Source of the DNA: Ulva prolifera
Taxonomy: Eukaryota; Chlorophyta; Ulvophyceae; Ulvales; Ulvaceae
Direction: 5' to 3'
Assembly: GCA_023078555.1 (NCBI GenBank)
Contig: JALAAN010000022.1
Span: 5,001-32,069, forward strand
Length of the DNA stretch: 27,069 bases
Shown: piece by piece, positions 1 to 10,042 of the stretch
How positions within the stretch are numbered: the stretch's first letter is position 1
Layout: every line of letters starts with the position of its first letter
Notes under the pieces: model-generated
Database searches by the model: none
Told to the model about the DNA's origin: nothing
The model's input: the letters and a program-made list of their open reading frames with translations, nothing else
Translations under genes and position numbers: made by a program

Positions 1-1364
1 CAGCAGGTGTTGCTGCGGCTGCGCATGGTGTGAGTTTGCCCGGTTTGGCTGTAGCGGGCGCAGCAGCAGTGGCCACAGGTGCTGCGGGTGCTGCACATGC
101 TGCAGACCCACAGCTGGTTGCAGAGTTGACCCTGGCACACACCAGCGTGGGGCAGAGGCTGCGGGGAGGTGGTTCTGGAACCATGCTGCCTGATCCCGGT
201 GGTGGTGTGGAGGCTTGTAGTGAACGGGGCAGCGGCGGCTCGGCGGGGTCAGGCTCGGCTGAGGCGGTTTTCAAACCGGCCGGCAGCGGTGGGCAGCCCA
301 TCAGCCAAGTCGAAGCAGATTGCAGCTGCTGCATTGCGTCTCCGGACATCGCGGCAGTTTCGTATGATGTCGGGTGCCAGGCCTGTAGTGAAGAAGCGTG
401 TGCGTGAGGAGGCAGCTGACAGCGTGTGCGCAGTCGTAGGGAAGGCGGCGGGTGGGGGCGCGGCTGTGGATGCTGCAGCTGCAGTGGTGCCTGAAGGTGG
501 CTGTCCTATGGCAGCTCCCAGTGTGGGTAATACCACGTTGCAGACTCCGCCGCTGAGGATCGCCCCTCACCGGGGGGTCCTAGTGCAGCCAACTGCATCC
601 CTGTGATTGATGTATCATGGATCAGCGCTGGTGTGCGCCCCGCTGCTAGGAAGACGTGGCATGTGGGGCGCAGTGCCTCGCAGCGCCCTAAACACATCAG
701 AGGTGCTGTGTCTCTGACCAGGGCCGTCCTCGATGATTCAGACGACGATGCGCCCTTGCCAGATGCCTCCAACCGGGGTACACCTGCGTCGTTGGTGGAT
801 GTTGCTGAGGGTGGCGCACGCGGGCCTCAAAAGTCTTTCACGCAGTGGCTCAGCGGGGGTCGCTGCGCAGCGACCTGAGGTTGGGGTTTGTGGCGGCGAA
901 GCGGCACCGGCTGACAGCAGCGCTACCTGTGGGCAGGGTGATGTTGCTGCCCCGGAGCCGGACATTGCGGCCGCGCTTCGCCGTCGTGATTTCTCTCATT
1001 ACACCCGAGCAGGTGCCACCCGTGACAGGTGTGTGTGAGCGGGCGAGTGCTGCACACAGATGCAGTGGTGGTGCTGCCCCTACACCGCAACTGATGCGAC
1101 CCTCACCGGCACGTGGTGACGGTGTGCCACGCAGTGATGATGGCAAGGCAGAGTGTGAGAGTTTTTCATTCTTCAACTCCAGCGATGAGGACATCGAGGG
1201 TGATGTGTCGTACACAGCGTCCCAGATTAGCCTACTGTCCTCGGAGTCTGGCGATGAGGACGGGGACAGCGACGTTGTGCCTGTGCCTGCTATGGGTCCA
1301 GGTGATTGAAGCTGCTGCGCTGCATCGTCTGGGGACTGCTCGACAACCCGCAGATGTATGCTAG
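1..1364 (+). pseudogene. N-terminal low-complexity exon of the recombinase/zinc-module gene, copy A (5' partial, frameshifted)
   Basis: This is the counterpart of 17919-19304. The protein is Ala/Gly-rich at first, then holds a basic patch (KKRVREE), acidic serine stretches (DDSDDDAPLPD near 740) and an ESFSFFNSSDEDIEG motif near 1160. No enzyme domain is visible, so the region is probably disordered. The frame breaks by one base near 268 (extra T in a T run), 535 (missing C), 857 (extra G in a G run), 993 (extra T) and again near 1310. Copy B is continuous at each of these sites. The exon seems to end at 1364 before GTATGC, matching the copy B donor at 19305. The gene start lies left of the window. 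I infer a decayed or mis-sequenced copy. Confidence 0.7.
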
Positions 1365-1561
1365 GTATGCGGCCACTCGTGTTGTAATGAGTTCTACTGC
1401 CGTGCATGTCCCGCCACCTCCGCACGAAAGCCATCTGTCATCATTGCAACGCACGCTGCCATTCACTGCAACGCACGCATGCATTGTGTGTTGAAACTAT
1501 AGACGCCCGGGCACATTCTCACCAGTAACGGCGAGCTTGCGTGAAGGATCAAGAACAGCAG

Positions 1562-4168
1562 CATGGGCACGGCGGCGATGGCGCATGATGAGGTGGTCAT
1601 GCCGCGCCGTGAAATGCTAGTGCGCGGCCTGGCCTCCAAGTGGTCAGCTTCGTGGACTGACGCCGATTGCAGATTGGTATAAGTGCATACCATGCAAAAA
1701 CGTCGAGAATCAGGAAGGTGCTGCAAGGTTGATGCTTGTGTTTGCACGAGCGTATCTTGTAGCGCTGGTCTCTGCGCAAGACGACCCTGTATTCGACCAG
1801 GGTAGCGATTGACTCTCGGTCCACCCCTGTGAAGATTCTCGACGACATTCAGAAATCCAAGAATGGTAAAGGCGAGGTCAGCATGGGCAGCATTGTGGCC
1901 TCATTTGCTAAGTGCCCTGGGCAGGTGTTCTGCGAAACACTCACACTCACATTGTTGTCATGGGCTGGCCACATAGGAAGCTTCAATACGCTTGCCATGT
2001 ACAGATACACCGTATCAACGGTTGTAGATGCGTACTTGGAGGGACAGCGTATGATGTCCGTAAACCCCGTCCGAGGAGCAGGTGTGGTCTCGATGCCCCT
2101 TTCGTGCATGCTGCAGTTTCGTACTGCACACCCCACAATGTTCCATGGGCACAAAATACTGACCGTACTGCAGCAAGATCGCACAGCGTACCCGGGTGTG
2201 CGGTGTGTGATGCTTGTCGATTGCGCATTGTGCCATCCAGGGCTTACCGTCACGGCCACGTTGAATGCTGCTATGCAGGCCTGGAGAGAGGCGAGCCATT
2301 TGTTCCGCTCGTTTCGCTTGCAAGTGCGACTATACATTATGGCCCTCAAGGCAAACGGCCGCTTTGAACGCATTTGAAGCCAAAGCCGATGCAAGCCTGC
2401 AGAGATCCGGAAGTTGCGCCGAAGCGACAAACTGTGGGTCTATCACCATCATGTATGGCCGGGTGGCGGCGTTCTTGAAGATTGCTTTCGGGAGCCCGGA
2501 ACCCCGTATTGTGGCGCTCACATGGGTCCGTCCACTTCAATCCCACCTACTATGTGGATGAGGCAACTCAGACGAAGCAGGTGCGGGGTTGCTCACTCAG
2601 TCATACTACATGGATGCACAGCCTATATGTGCATGAATGGTGTAGTGTAAATTGTTTATTCCATGTATGGTGACATGGATGCCTCTGCATCACTGGGGCC
2701 ACAATAGGGAGGGCCTGCGTGCACATTGCAAAAGTCGTGCACACCGTTTATGTATTCATGCGTTGGGTGACTGACGCTGTGCTGGTCTCACGTCAATATG
2801 GTCGAGGCGGGCCGTTTACGGGGGCCCGTGTGTAGGTCACATTCATGTGCGAGTTCGCTATCGCATGGGACAAGGCACCCCAATTGTGTTTGGGGTTAAG
2901 AATATTGTGGTTGACAACACCGCAGCATGAATGAGGAGGGTGTAAACTGGAATGACAGTCTGGGCTGCGTCGGGGAACATCTACTCCTCACATCGCCTTG
3001 CACCAACGCGTCATCGATGTGGAGGATCCTCTTCAATCTCAAGGTCGGTGACAGTTTCAAGCTCAGCCACCTTATCAAGAAGCGAACATCAGCCCGGCCG
3101 CAGGACCCCACACCGGAGGATGTGGACGCAATGTGTGACTTGCTCATATCCCTTTGCTGTGCCTGTTTTCTTGTTAATTGTTACATGTGCCACATGATGC
3201 AAGGCTAAAACAACCGCCCAATGGCTGCCGGCCGCCACTTGTGCATCATTCACACCATGGGTGCCAGCTGCAGCAATGTGTGGTGTCACAGCTCGGTGAG
3301 CACTCGGGTGTTTCGAAAGTATATGGCGCACGCAATGCACCCATGCAGGTTTTGCTTCTGCCGCTACCATGGTATGGTCCCGCTACGATTTGTACCACTA
3401 GCGCCGTACGCCATATCAGCTCTGGTGGCGCGGTTCACTGCGGCCGCCGACATGAAAGTACTTTCAAGAGAGCTGCGGACCGGCATGGTATTGGGCGCAT
3501 CATCCAGGCGCAGCTACATCACAACGGCCAAGAGAAACCGCGTTGCGATTGCCCATGCGGGGCAGTGGTCACTCAATAGCAGCACATACCAGACCGAGTA
3601 CCTCCACCCCTCAATCTTGCACTCGCTGTTTGGGGACCTGGTACGGACTAGCCCGCAACAGCTTTATGGAACTAAGTGATGTTGCCTGTTAGCGAGGGCG
3701 TGTGTATATATGGCCGCGTGCCGATCCCAATCCTGTGATGCATACAGTCCGCTGTGCTTCGGACAACCGATGCACGGCCGGTCGACATACTGTCTAAATT
3801 CGCAAGCATGGTACGCAGGCCTCAAAGATCTGGGAGTGCCGTCGGCAAGAGCAACTGGTCAAGACGGCAGCGTTTAAGGCCTTGAGTCTCGTGCGGGACA
3901 AAAATCAATATGCATTGGCGGTGTATCTGCATGCAGCTGTGGGCAGTTGTTCTTACACAGCGACGAGGGCAGGCGGGCAGTTGCAAGAAGCCGATGTTCA
4001 CGGGAAGACATTGCTCGACGCAAGCTTGCGCACTCATCGACGTGACCGCTCGGGAGCACTAGCTGCGTACGGCTTGGACACTCATTCGCAAGATGCATTC
4101 CCGATGGCCCTGCGCAACTCCACCTGTGGGGCAAAGACAAGTTTTATGCCCAGCTGATAACCGTTCAG
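1562..4168 (+). pseudogene. Crypton/Ndc10-like tyrosine recombinase block, copy A (degenerate)
   Basis: Five coding blocks align with copy B exons: 1562-2081, 2279-2580, 2836-3132, 3349-3640 and 3819-4168, each flanked by AG and GT. Recognisable pieces include WAGHIGSFNTLA (about 1963), a SGARNP-like arginine segment that needs a frame change (about 2485), CEFAIAWDKAP (about 2850), FCFCRYHGMVPLRF (3349) and AGQW...STYQTEYLHP (about 3560-3610). The reading frame is lost near 1660, 2360, 2485, 2900, 3490 and 3530, so no full recombinase can be made as read. The fourth block keeps its exact 292-base length although it carries compensating indels. Differences from copy B are mainly at third codon positions, so both lineages were once under protein-level selection. 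Confidence 0.65.
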
Positions 4169-4199
4169 GTGCGTTTTTTAAGTTCGTGGGGTAGGGTTT

Positions 4200-4224
4200 G
4201 GGGGGGGGGGGGGGGGGGGGGGGG
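4200..4224 (+). repeat. Poly-G tract (about 25 G)
   Basis: An uninterrupted G homopolymer inside an intron, G-rich on the sense strand and therefore also in the transcript. It could form a G-quadruplex. Its length is unreliable in any sequencing read. Confidence 0.9.
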
Positions 4225-4300
4225 TGCGTAGGCTAACCGAGTTGCAGGTGCTGTACGGCCTTTTGTGCATCCATGTCGGTTACTGTTCTTGTAGTTGAAA

Positions 4301-4327
4301 GGGGGGGGGGGGGGGGGGGGGGGGGGG
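4301..4327 (+). repeat. Poly-G tract (about 27 G)
   Basis: A second G homopolymer in the same intron, about 75 bases downstream of the first, followed by CAATTGCAG. Confidence 0.9.
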
Positions 4328-4499
4328 CAATTGCAGGTGTAGTATTGAGCTCAATAGATGTGTTTCGGGAGGCGGTGTACCTGCGTAGGGTTCGGGTGCG
4401 GGTCATGAAGGACGGCCATTGTCCGCAGGAGTGCACTCGCGTGATACTCAAACCTGTTGGTACTTTGCGTGTCACACACAGTGTGTCTTCGCTGTGCAG

Positions 4500-4924
4500 G
4501 TGAGTTGAAGGCTTTCTGCGTTATGCTAAGAAATGCTGACGAGGTGCAGACGGCATGGTTACATGCACTGGAGGATGCTGGTGGTGATCATGGGGTGGAT
4601 TTGCGATCCATGCTGAGCACTGCCAGTGGCGGCAAGATGTTATCGCCACTGGAAGCCATGCATTCGGTTGGAGAGACAGTCGCAGCGGACGTGCGCGAGC
4701 ACCTCGAAGATCGTGATGCCCAGCTTGACGGCGCCACCGTTGAAGACATTGCCCAAGACATTGACCTTTGCCGATTTGGGCAAGAGATGTCCACTGCTCA
4801 GCTCTTTGGGGAAGAGGGCGACTTCTTAGTGGAGCGCATGCGGAAACACGAGTGTGTATACAACGCGGACGCAATGAGGCAGAAGCGCCTTACAAAGCTC
4901 AATGTCGGTGCCGTTGAAGTGGAG
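4500..4924 (+). CDS. Helical linker exon after the recombinase, copy A (intact)
   Basis: A 425-base exon bounded by GCTGTGCAG| and |GTACGT. It is the same length as its copy B partner at 23179-23603 and has no frameshift between them. It encodes about 141 residues rich in Glu, Asp, Leu and Met, including DEVQTAWLH, GGDHGVDLRSMLSTASG and CRFGQEMS, and ends in a basic stretch (RQKRLTKL). The predicted character is mostly helical. I recognise no family. Its place between the recombinase block and the zinc modules suggests a linker or oligomerisation segment, which is inference. It is the best preserved piece of copy A's diverged central block. Confidence 0.65.
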
Positions 4925-5108
4925 GTACGTGCGGCAGTCATCTCATGTTGTGCAGCTCCTGCTTAGTGCATGCCATGTACAATGAGCCATGGTTGGTGGA
5001 GATGAATGCGTGTCGTCCTTTACATGTGGGCCACAGAATTGCGATGTTGCATCGTGGCCACAAGTACTCGCAAGACCACGCATCACAAGGCATGGTGTTG
5101 GCATGCAG

Positions 5109-5985
5109 GTGACCACGGAGGGCCTCAATGCGATCCTTGTCCATCGCAAGGCGACTTTGCAGCACTTCAGCATCCCGGTACAGAGGCCGCCGACGCTGAA
5201 CATGCGGGACTGGATCTGGACCGCGGGCGGTGCGGGGTTCATGGGTGTCATTCGCCAAATACGGCAGGGCAACGACAGTTTGGAGCAAATGCTGCAGTAT
5301 CTGCGCTTGGGTGCGACCTCAACAACATTTGTGTTTTCCCTTGAGGGCTAGGTCTGTTGGTGAGTCGGCTGTCTACATGGCGCAAGATTATGTTGATGCT
5401 CCACCGAAATTTTGTTTCTCACAGCCCGCATGTTGCTGTAGAAAGAGCACCGGTGCCGGTGGTGGTGCGGAGCTACAAGTCGCTCGAGGTGGCAAATCCG
5501 GACATACCGCTTCAGGGCAAGTGCCTCGCTGTTGACTCCAAGAAATCGGCACGGGGGCGACGGGTGCAGACGAGCTGTGCCTTGCGGATACCGTGGGGGG
5601 GGTCAGCAATCAGATGCATCTGTGCCCCCGACACCTTCGGAAGCCGCTTCTTCTAATTGAAGATTTCCGTGGTACGCGCACCGCTGGCTTTGGGCGGTAC
5701 TGCAAGAATACAGCGTGCAAGAAGGTTCTGGACATCGGGAATTTCACGGGATTTGCCACCGTTTGCAACATTCACAGGACAGGCGCAACGATGCTTGGCC
5801 GGAAGGCAGTGCTGCCGCCGGTCGATGAGGCATTTTACGGGGTTGCGGTGACTGAGCCCCGGCTCGAATCTCTGGTCGCTGGCTCTGCCAACTTGCACAA
5901 AAGCGATTTGACGCGTTGTGATGTCATCACTTGTACTGTGCTGCTAGAAACCCAGAAGACTGGCCTCTGCCCGAAGCATGTGAAG
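5109..5985 (+). CDS. Start of the zinc-module tail, copy A (one or two frameshifts; includes an unresolved small intron)
   Basis: The exon opens after GGCATGCAG| at 5109 with VTTEGLNAILVHRK and stays open to a TAG at 5349. Two splice solutions restore reading: a 41-base intron at 5311-5351, or an intron of about 94 bases ending at CTCACAG (about 5424). The downstream part carries zinc module 1 (5578-5775: C-x14-C-x2-H-x22-C-x4-C-x15-C-x2-H) and the first half of module 2 from 5917 (C-x4-C-x11-C-x2-H). Relative to copy B there is an extra C near 5484 and a missing G near 5550, so the frame is disturbed between 5480 and 5590. The donor at 5986 follows the CPKHVK codons in phase 0. From here on the copies are nearly identical. 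Confidence 0.55.
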
Positions 5986-6181
5986 GTGATATTTCCATGC
6001 GTGTCTGCCCTAAGTCCACATGCTGTGCTACTCCATGCCATGCCGGGGACGTGTTGCTGATTCAGTGTTGCAGTACATGCATAAATAGGTTGCCTTGCAT
6101 GTGTTTTGAGTTTCAGATTGGCTCGAGAGTGTTTCTTCCTAAGATTTGCTTGTCAAGTGACAAGGGATGCTATTTTTGCAG

Positions 6182-8100
6182 ATCCCGCGCCTGATCGATG
6201 CTAATGGGGTCGGCGCCGTCAGCTGCAGCCGCTGCTTCTACCTGAAGGAAGAGGGCCTTTTCGCACAGGACTCGCGCAACTGGAAGCGCCAATGCTGCGT
6301 GTGCCTGGAGATGGACGCCCCGCGGCAGGAGCAGGACGAGCGAGTGCAGGCAGCATTGCCGCGTCCACCCGCACGTGCACCGGTGATGATCACCGCACGG
6401 ATGCCAGCTGGCGCGCCCTGGCCGGGGAAGCTGACCGGCGCGCAATGCGCTGTGTATGTGTGGGACAAGAAGACGGAGGCATACGAGGCTTGCCCGGGGG
6501 GTTCGATGACACCTAGCAACCACCGGCACCCCTCCCGAGTGTGCCCCTATCACCGGAGCTGTGTCATCCACCACACAAATGCGCATGTTACATTTGAGAG
6601 AATGTTCTGCAATCGTTGCGCGCTGTGGAAGAGCCCGGACGGTGGGTAACACGGGCCGACGGCACGACTGCGCGAAGCATTTGCAATGGTTGCGCTGAAG
6701 GCGGCGGTCCTAAGCGAGCTCCCGTGCAGCAAGTGCAGCATGGCACACAAACGCCCGACGGCTTGACCACTGTGCACCAGATCTTGCCCGACATGTCTGA
6801 CGGCATGGAGTGGCTGCTTTTCTATGCCCCCAAGTCGCGTGCCAGTAAGGACACTGCATTCAACATGTGGCCGACTCGGGCGGACGAGTGCCATGTTGCC
6901 GGTTGCACCAACAGTGTCGGGCCCACGAAGTCAAGGGTGTGTTATCCTCACATTGATGATGTGTTGTTCCGACAAAGTCAAGACGGGTGGGATGCGACAG
7001 TCGTGTACTATTGTCGTGGGTGTCAGCGCTGGACGGACGTGAAGCTGTTGGAGGCAGACGGCACGTGCGGGTTGAGATGCGTGTTACGTGGGGATCGAGG
7101 GTCGAAGGCTCAGATTGCGGGAGACAAGGACCTGAGACTCGTCCTCGAGCGTCTCCAGTCTGACCCGGCCCTCGCACTCCTGCCGGCTCGAGATTTCGCA
7201 CGCGCCCTTGGGCTGCCCACGTGCGACATGCGGGACAAATCTGAGGTCACACGATGCCATTACATCGATAGTGTGAAGGGCCGTTGCAAGAATAAAATCT
7301 CGTTGACGCATGACAGCTGCATGTGCAGCGCCAAGCAGCACTGCCATGCAGTGGTGCTGAGGGTGTGCGATACAACAGGCGACGCCACAACGTGGTATTG
7401 CCCCAAGTGCAAGCGGGTCTGCTCCATCGAGGGGGTGGGCCTAGTGCGAGGCAGCTATGTATGCGCCCGCTGTTGTGCTGTACATGCGAACCACCAGCAG
7501 GCAGCCGAGAAGGCTCGCATTGCCGAGCGGAAGGATGAGTCCTCGCCCGCAGGGAGCGTTCAGTTGTACAGTGATGAGGAAGATTTCGGCAATGCATGCT
7601 GTGTCTCCTCAGACACTGGCGCGGAGTCTGAAGCCGTCGATGCTGATCAGCCTCCTTGCGCTGTCGACACGGGTGACAGCGACGATGCACTCATGGGTGA
7701 CGATTACGGCGCCTACACCGAATCGGACTGTGATGGTGATGGGGTCGCCCTCATCGGAGAATGCATGCCCGTCGCGGCAGTGCAGGGACAGTCGGTGCCA
7801 GCCCCCGCACACGGTGGTGCAAGCTCAAGCCGGGCTGCTCTCGCGCAGACGCCTGCTGATGCTGCAGTATTTGAATGCCTGACGGCTCCGCCGCCCGGTC
7901 GCGCGCGTTGCCGCAACGCGCCCGCGTGCAAGAAGACACCGCCGCCAGATCGGCTTGTCGACGGACTATGCATCACGTGCTTGTCGAGTTCAAAGGACAG
8001 TGGCACAGCTCTGGACGCGATCGTGTTGGTGACTGTGCCGGGCACACTGCACCGCAGCGCAGGTGCGATATTGAGCACATGCACTGAACTGTTAATTTGA
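6182..8100 (+). CDS. Multi-zinc-module C-terminal exon, copy A (one frameshift near 6640)
   Basis: The exon begins after TTTTTGCAG| and completes module 2 (SCSRCFYL ... CCVC, to 6304). It then carries module 3 (6446-6693), module 4 (6889-7080: C-x4-C-x11-C-x2-H-x20-C-x2-C-x14-C-x3-C), module 5 (7255-7485) and a half-module (7909-7980: C-x5-C-x13-C-x2-C). Modules 5 and 6 are separated by an acidic Asp/Glu/Ser tail (about 7560-7760). The frame is open from about 6645 to the TGA at 8098-8100. A missing base near 6640 (GGACGG against GGACGCG in copy B) breaks module 3. The C-x4-C-x11-C-x2-H half resembles the first zinc site of SBP-box proteins, but the second site lacks their C-x2-C-x3-H. The likely role is DNA or protein binding for the recombinase; this is inferred. 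Confidence 0.6.
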
Positions 8101-8114
8101 TCAACATTTGAAGG

Positions 8115-8631
8115 ATGACCTTGTGTGCACGACTCCTGGTGACTGCACATGAGGACAGGTTTACGCGTGAGTCAGTAGATGAGTGCATTGCGTGCATCCG
8201 TGTTGCGACTCAGCTATCGTCATTTGTGCATTTAATTGGCCAATGTATTACACCAGTGTGCTGTGAAGGCACGCTTGACCTCGTGAAAGCCGATCTCATG
8301 GACGACGCGGCTGATGGTGTGATTGTCCCGACCAACGCTCTGATGACGGATAAGGCTGCTAGGTACAACCACCGAAAGCGGCAGCGCTACGAAGCGAAGC
8401 CACTATCTGAGAAGGAGAAATTGCGGAAGGCGTACGATGTGAGCATGCGGGCCGCACGCCGCAAGTCCAGCAAGGGCCTCAAAAACCTTGAGGCGGGCCC
8501 AGTCGCGAAAGCGATGCGTGGTCGAACATCATCGAGTCGGCGATGTGAGCATGGTATGAACTCTGGGTCGTTCGTGTTGTGTGACTGGAATCGCCCGCAC
8601 GTGGTGTCCCTCCGCACTGCTATGTATTAGA
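8115..8631 (+). CDS. Downstream basic ORF or last exon, copy A
   Basis: An open frame of 171 codons. Its second half (from about 8295) looks the most protein-like: DLMDDAADGVIVPTNALM is followed by a strongly basic stretch (KAARYNHRKRQRYEAKP, then KEKLRKAY and RRKSSKGLK). It ends with CEHGMNSG and a stop after TAMY. It may be a final exon of the recombinase/zinc gene or a small separate gene; I see no clean TGCAG acceptor. In copy B the preceding reading frame stops at TGA inside the sequence ATGA that also holds this ATG, so reinitiation is formally possible. The equivalent copy B stretch is frame-broken and runs off the window. Confidence 0.35.
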
Positions 8632-8972
8632 GTGACGTGGCCACCGAATGATCCCCTCCGCCTGGATCTGTGTCACGGTGCAGAAGTGTGATTTTTATTT
8701 GGCTGCGGCACAACAGGATGTGTCCACAAGGGTTGCTTGCGTAGGGTGCGTGCGCACGTATGAACACGGAAAAAATAAAATCTTTGTGTGTCAGCGATCA
8801 CTGTGAATGCTTGTATACCATGCCAATACAGAGGAGTTCCGATGCTGTAGCACGCCTGTCGCAGTTGCGTTGCCAGCCGATGTGTCTACAAGGGTGGGGT
8901 CGGTTTGTGATGATGCCGACTATGCCAGTCCTTGCATTGATAGCACCTCGCTGACCGACCACATGCATGCAG
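8632..8972 (+). other. Intergenic stretch with a polyadenylation-like hexamer
   Basis: This is about 340 bases between the copy A gene and the next gene. An AATAAA hexamer occurs at about 8774 in an A-rich patch, roughly 145 bases after the stop at 8631. It could serve as a poly(A) signal if this organism uses AATAAA. An open stretch at 8807-8960 has no supportable splice partners. Nothing else is seen. Confidence 0.3.
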
Positions 8973-9883
8973 CGTCATCAGCAATGCAAGTGATGGTGGG
9001 CTGCACAGTTTAAGCCTCGCGGACTGGACGAAGCTGGCAGCGGTGGAAGATGTGCTCCCTGACATCTCAGTCGAGGTGCCGATGTGGGTGAGGCAACAGC
9101 AAACAGACGCTGGTGGTCCAGGAGTTTGTTCCTGTCGGCTTTGACTTCAAGGCACCGCGGCCGTCCAAGACGCGGCCGCCGAAGAAACAAGCACCGGCGC
9201 GAGCACGTGCGGGCGATGTGCAGGCATCCCAGGCTCAGCGGAGTGAGAACTCGGCGAGACTCCACATCGGGCTGTCTCACTGCAAGGCGGAAAAGGAACG
9301 CAGCGGCGACAAGGTGCAGTGCCTCACGTACTCAATGCGCGTGCAGCACCTCTCCATGTCACGCGAAATGACAGCGCCACAACCCCAGATCGGCAAGGTG
9401 GACATTCGGTACCTCCAGTTGGTGAGGGACACAGGCGAGCTGCTCATTGCTCGAGCCTTTGACCCTGATGCCCATGGCTGTTTGCGCGTGACAGTGCACG
9501 TGACTACCATGCAGCTGCTGAAGCAGTTGCAGCAGCTCCCGCGCCCGACGCTGCCGGCGCTGCTGACCCTGTTTGTGTGGGGAATCGCGCACTGCATCAA
9601 AGCTGTCCACGAGAGCTCGACAGACTCAAAAATTGCTGACCTGTCCAAGCTGATGTGGCACCATTCCTATGCGGAGGGCCTGTCGCTCTCATGGAAGCTC
9701 GTCCAGGTTGCTGCGGCCACGACCTGGGTCAACAGCGACGATGATGTCGGCACGGCCCTGTCGGTACTGGCCTGCATTCCCCGTGCAGCGCTCATCGGTT
9801 CAGAGCAGTTTGACAAGACCTCCTGGGCGACCATCCTCGAGCGGTCACGGACGCGACAAGGGCACAGAGCACCACTTGATGAG
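8973..9883 (+). CDS. Unknown gene between the copies, first visible exon (one frameshift near 9107)
   Basis: The exon follows CATGCATGCAG| and ends at GATGAG|GTGCGC in phase 0, agreeing with the next exon. It encodes about 300 residues: an opening with LADWTKLAAVEDVLPD, a one-base frame change near 9107, a basic linker (PRPSKTRPPKKQAPARARAG), then a region with hydrophobic helices (PTLPALLTLFVWGIAHCIKA and LSWKLVQVAAATTWV). I recognise no family and see no catalytic motif. The gene sits immediately downstream of copy A and may belong to the same mobile unit, or may be a host gene between two insertions. Upstream exons may exist. Confidence 0.5.
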
Positions 9884-10042
9884 GTGCGCGCTGTTAAAAT
9901 TCACCATCCTTGAGCATAAATTGCTGCTCTCTGTGGGTCTGTGTTTGTGCAATGAGCCTGAGAGACAACTCGGCCCGCTTAAGCAAGCCCGGAAAATGTT
10001 GTCAGTAGTGTCTGTCATGAACTATACCTACGCAACATGCAG
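9884..10042 (+). other. Intron of the unknown middle gene
   Basis: A 159-base GT-AG intron (GTGCGC ... CATGCAG). Removing it joins GAG to ATT in phase 0 and keeps the protein frame (APLDE then IPWPDGCDPE). Confidence 0.55.

Larger units (their letters stand above)
4169..4499 (+). other. Intron of copy A carrying two long poly-G tracts
   Basis: The donor is CAG|GTGCGT and the acceptor GCTGTGCAG|G. The splice sites match those of the 1134-base copy B intron at 22045-23178, but the contents do not. Two uninterrupted G runs dominate this intron. TTGCAG and ATTGCAG trinucleotide-type acceptors occur shortly after each G run, at about 4248 and 4336, so internal alternative acceptors are possible. 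Confidence 0.6.
1..8294 (+). repeat. Large duplication, copy A (partner at 17919-27069)
   Basis: Base 4 aligns with base 17922 and base 8292 with about 27067, in the same orientation. Both copies run to a window edge, so the true repeat limits are not visible. Copy A is about 860 bases shorter, mainly because the intron at 4169-4499 is 331 bases here but 1134 bases in copy B. Identity is high at both ends and much lower from about 1200 to 5108. The copies may belong to a tandem array with a period near 17.9 kb or may be two dispersed insertions; one window cannot tell. Confidence 0.9.
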
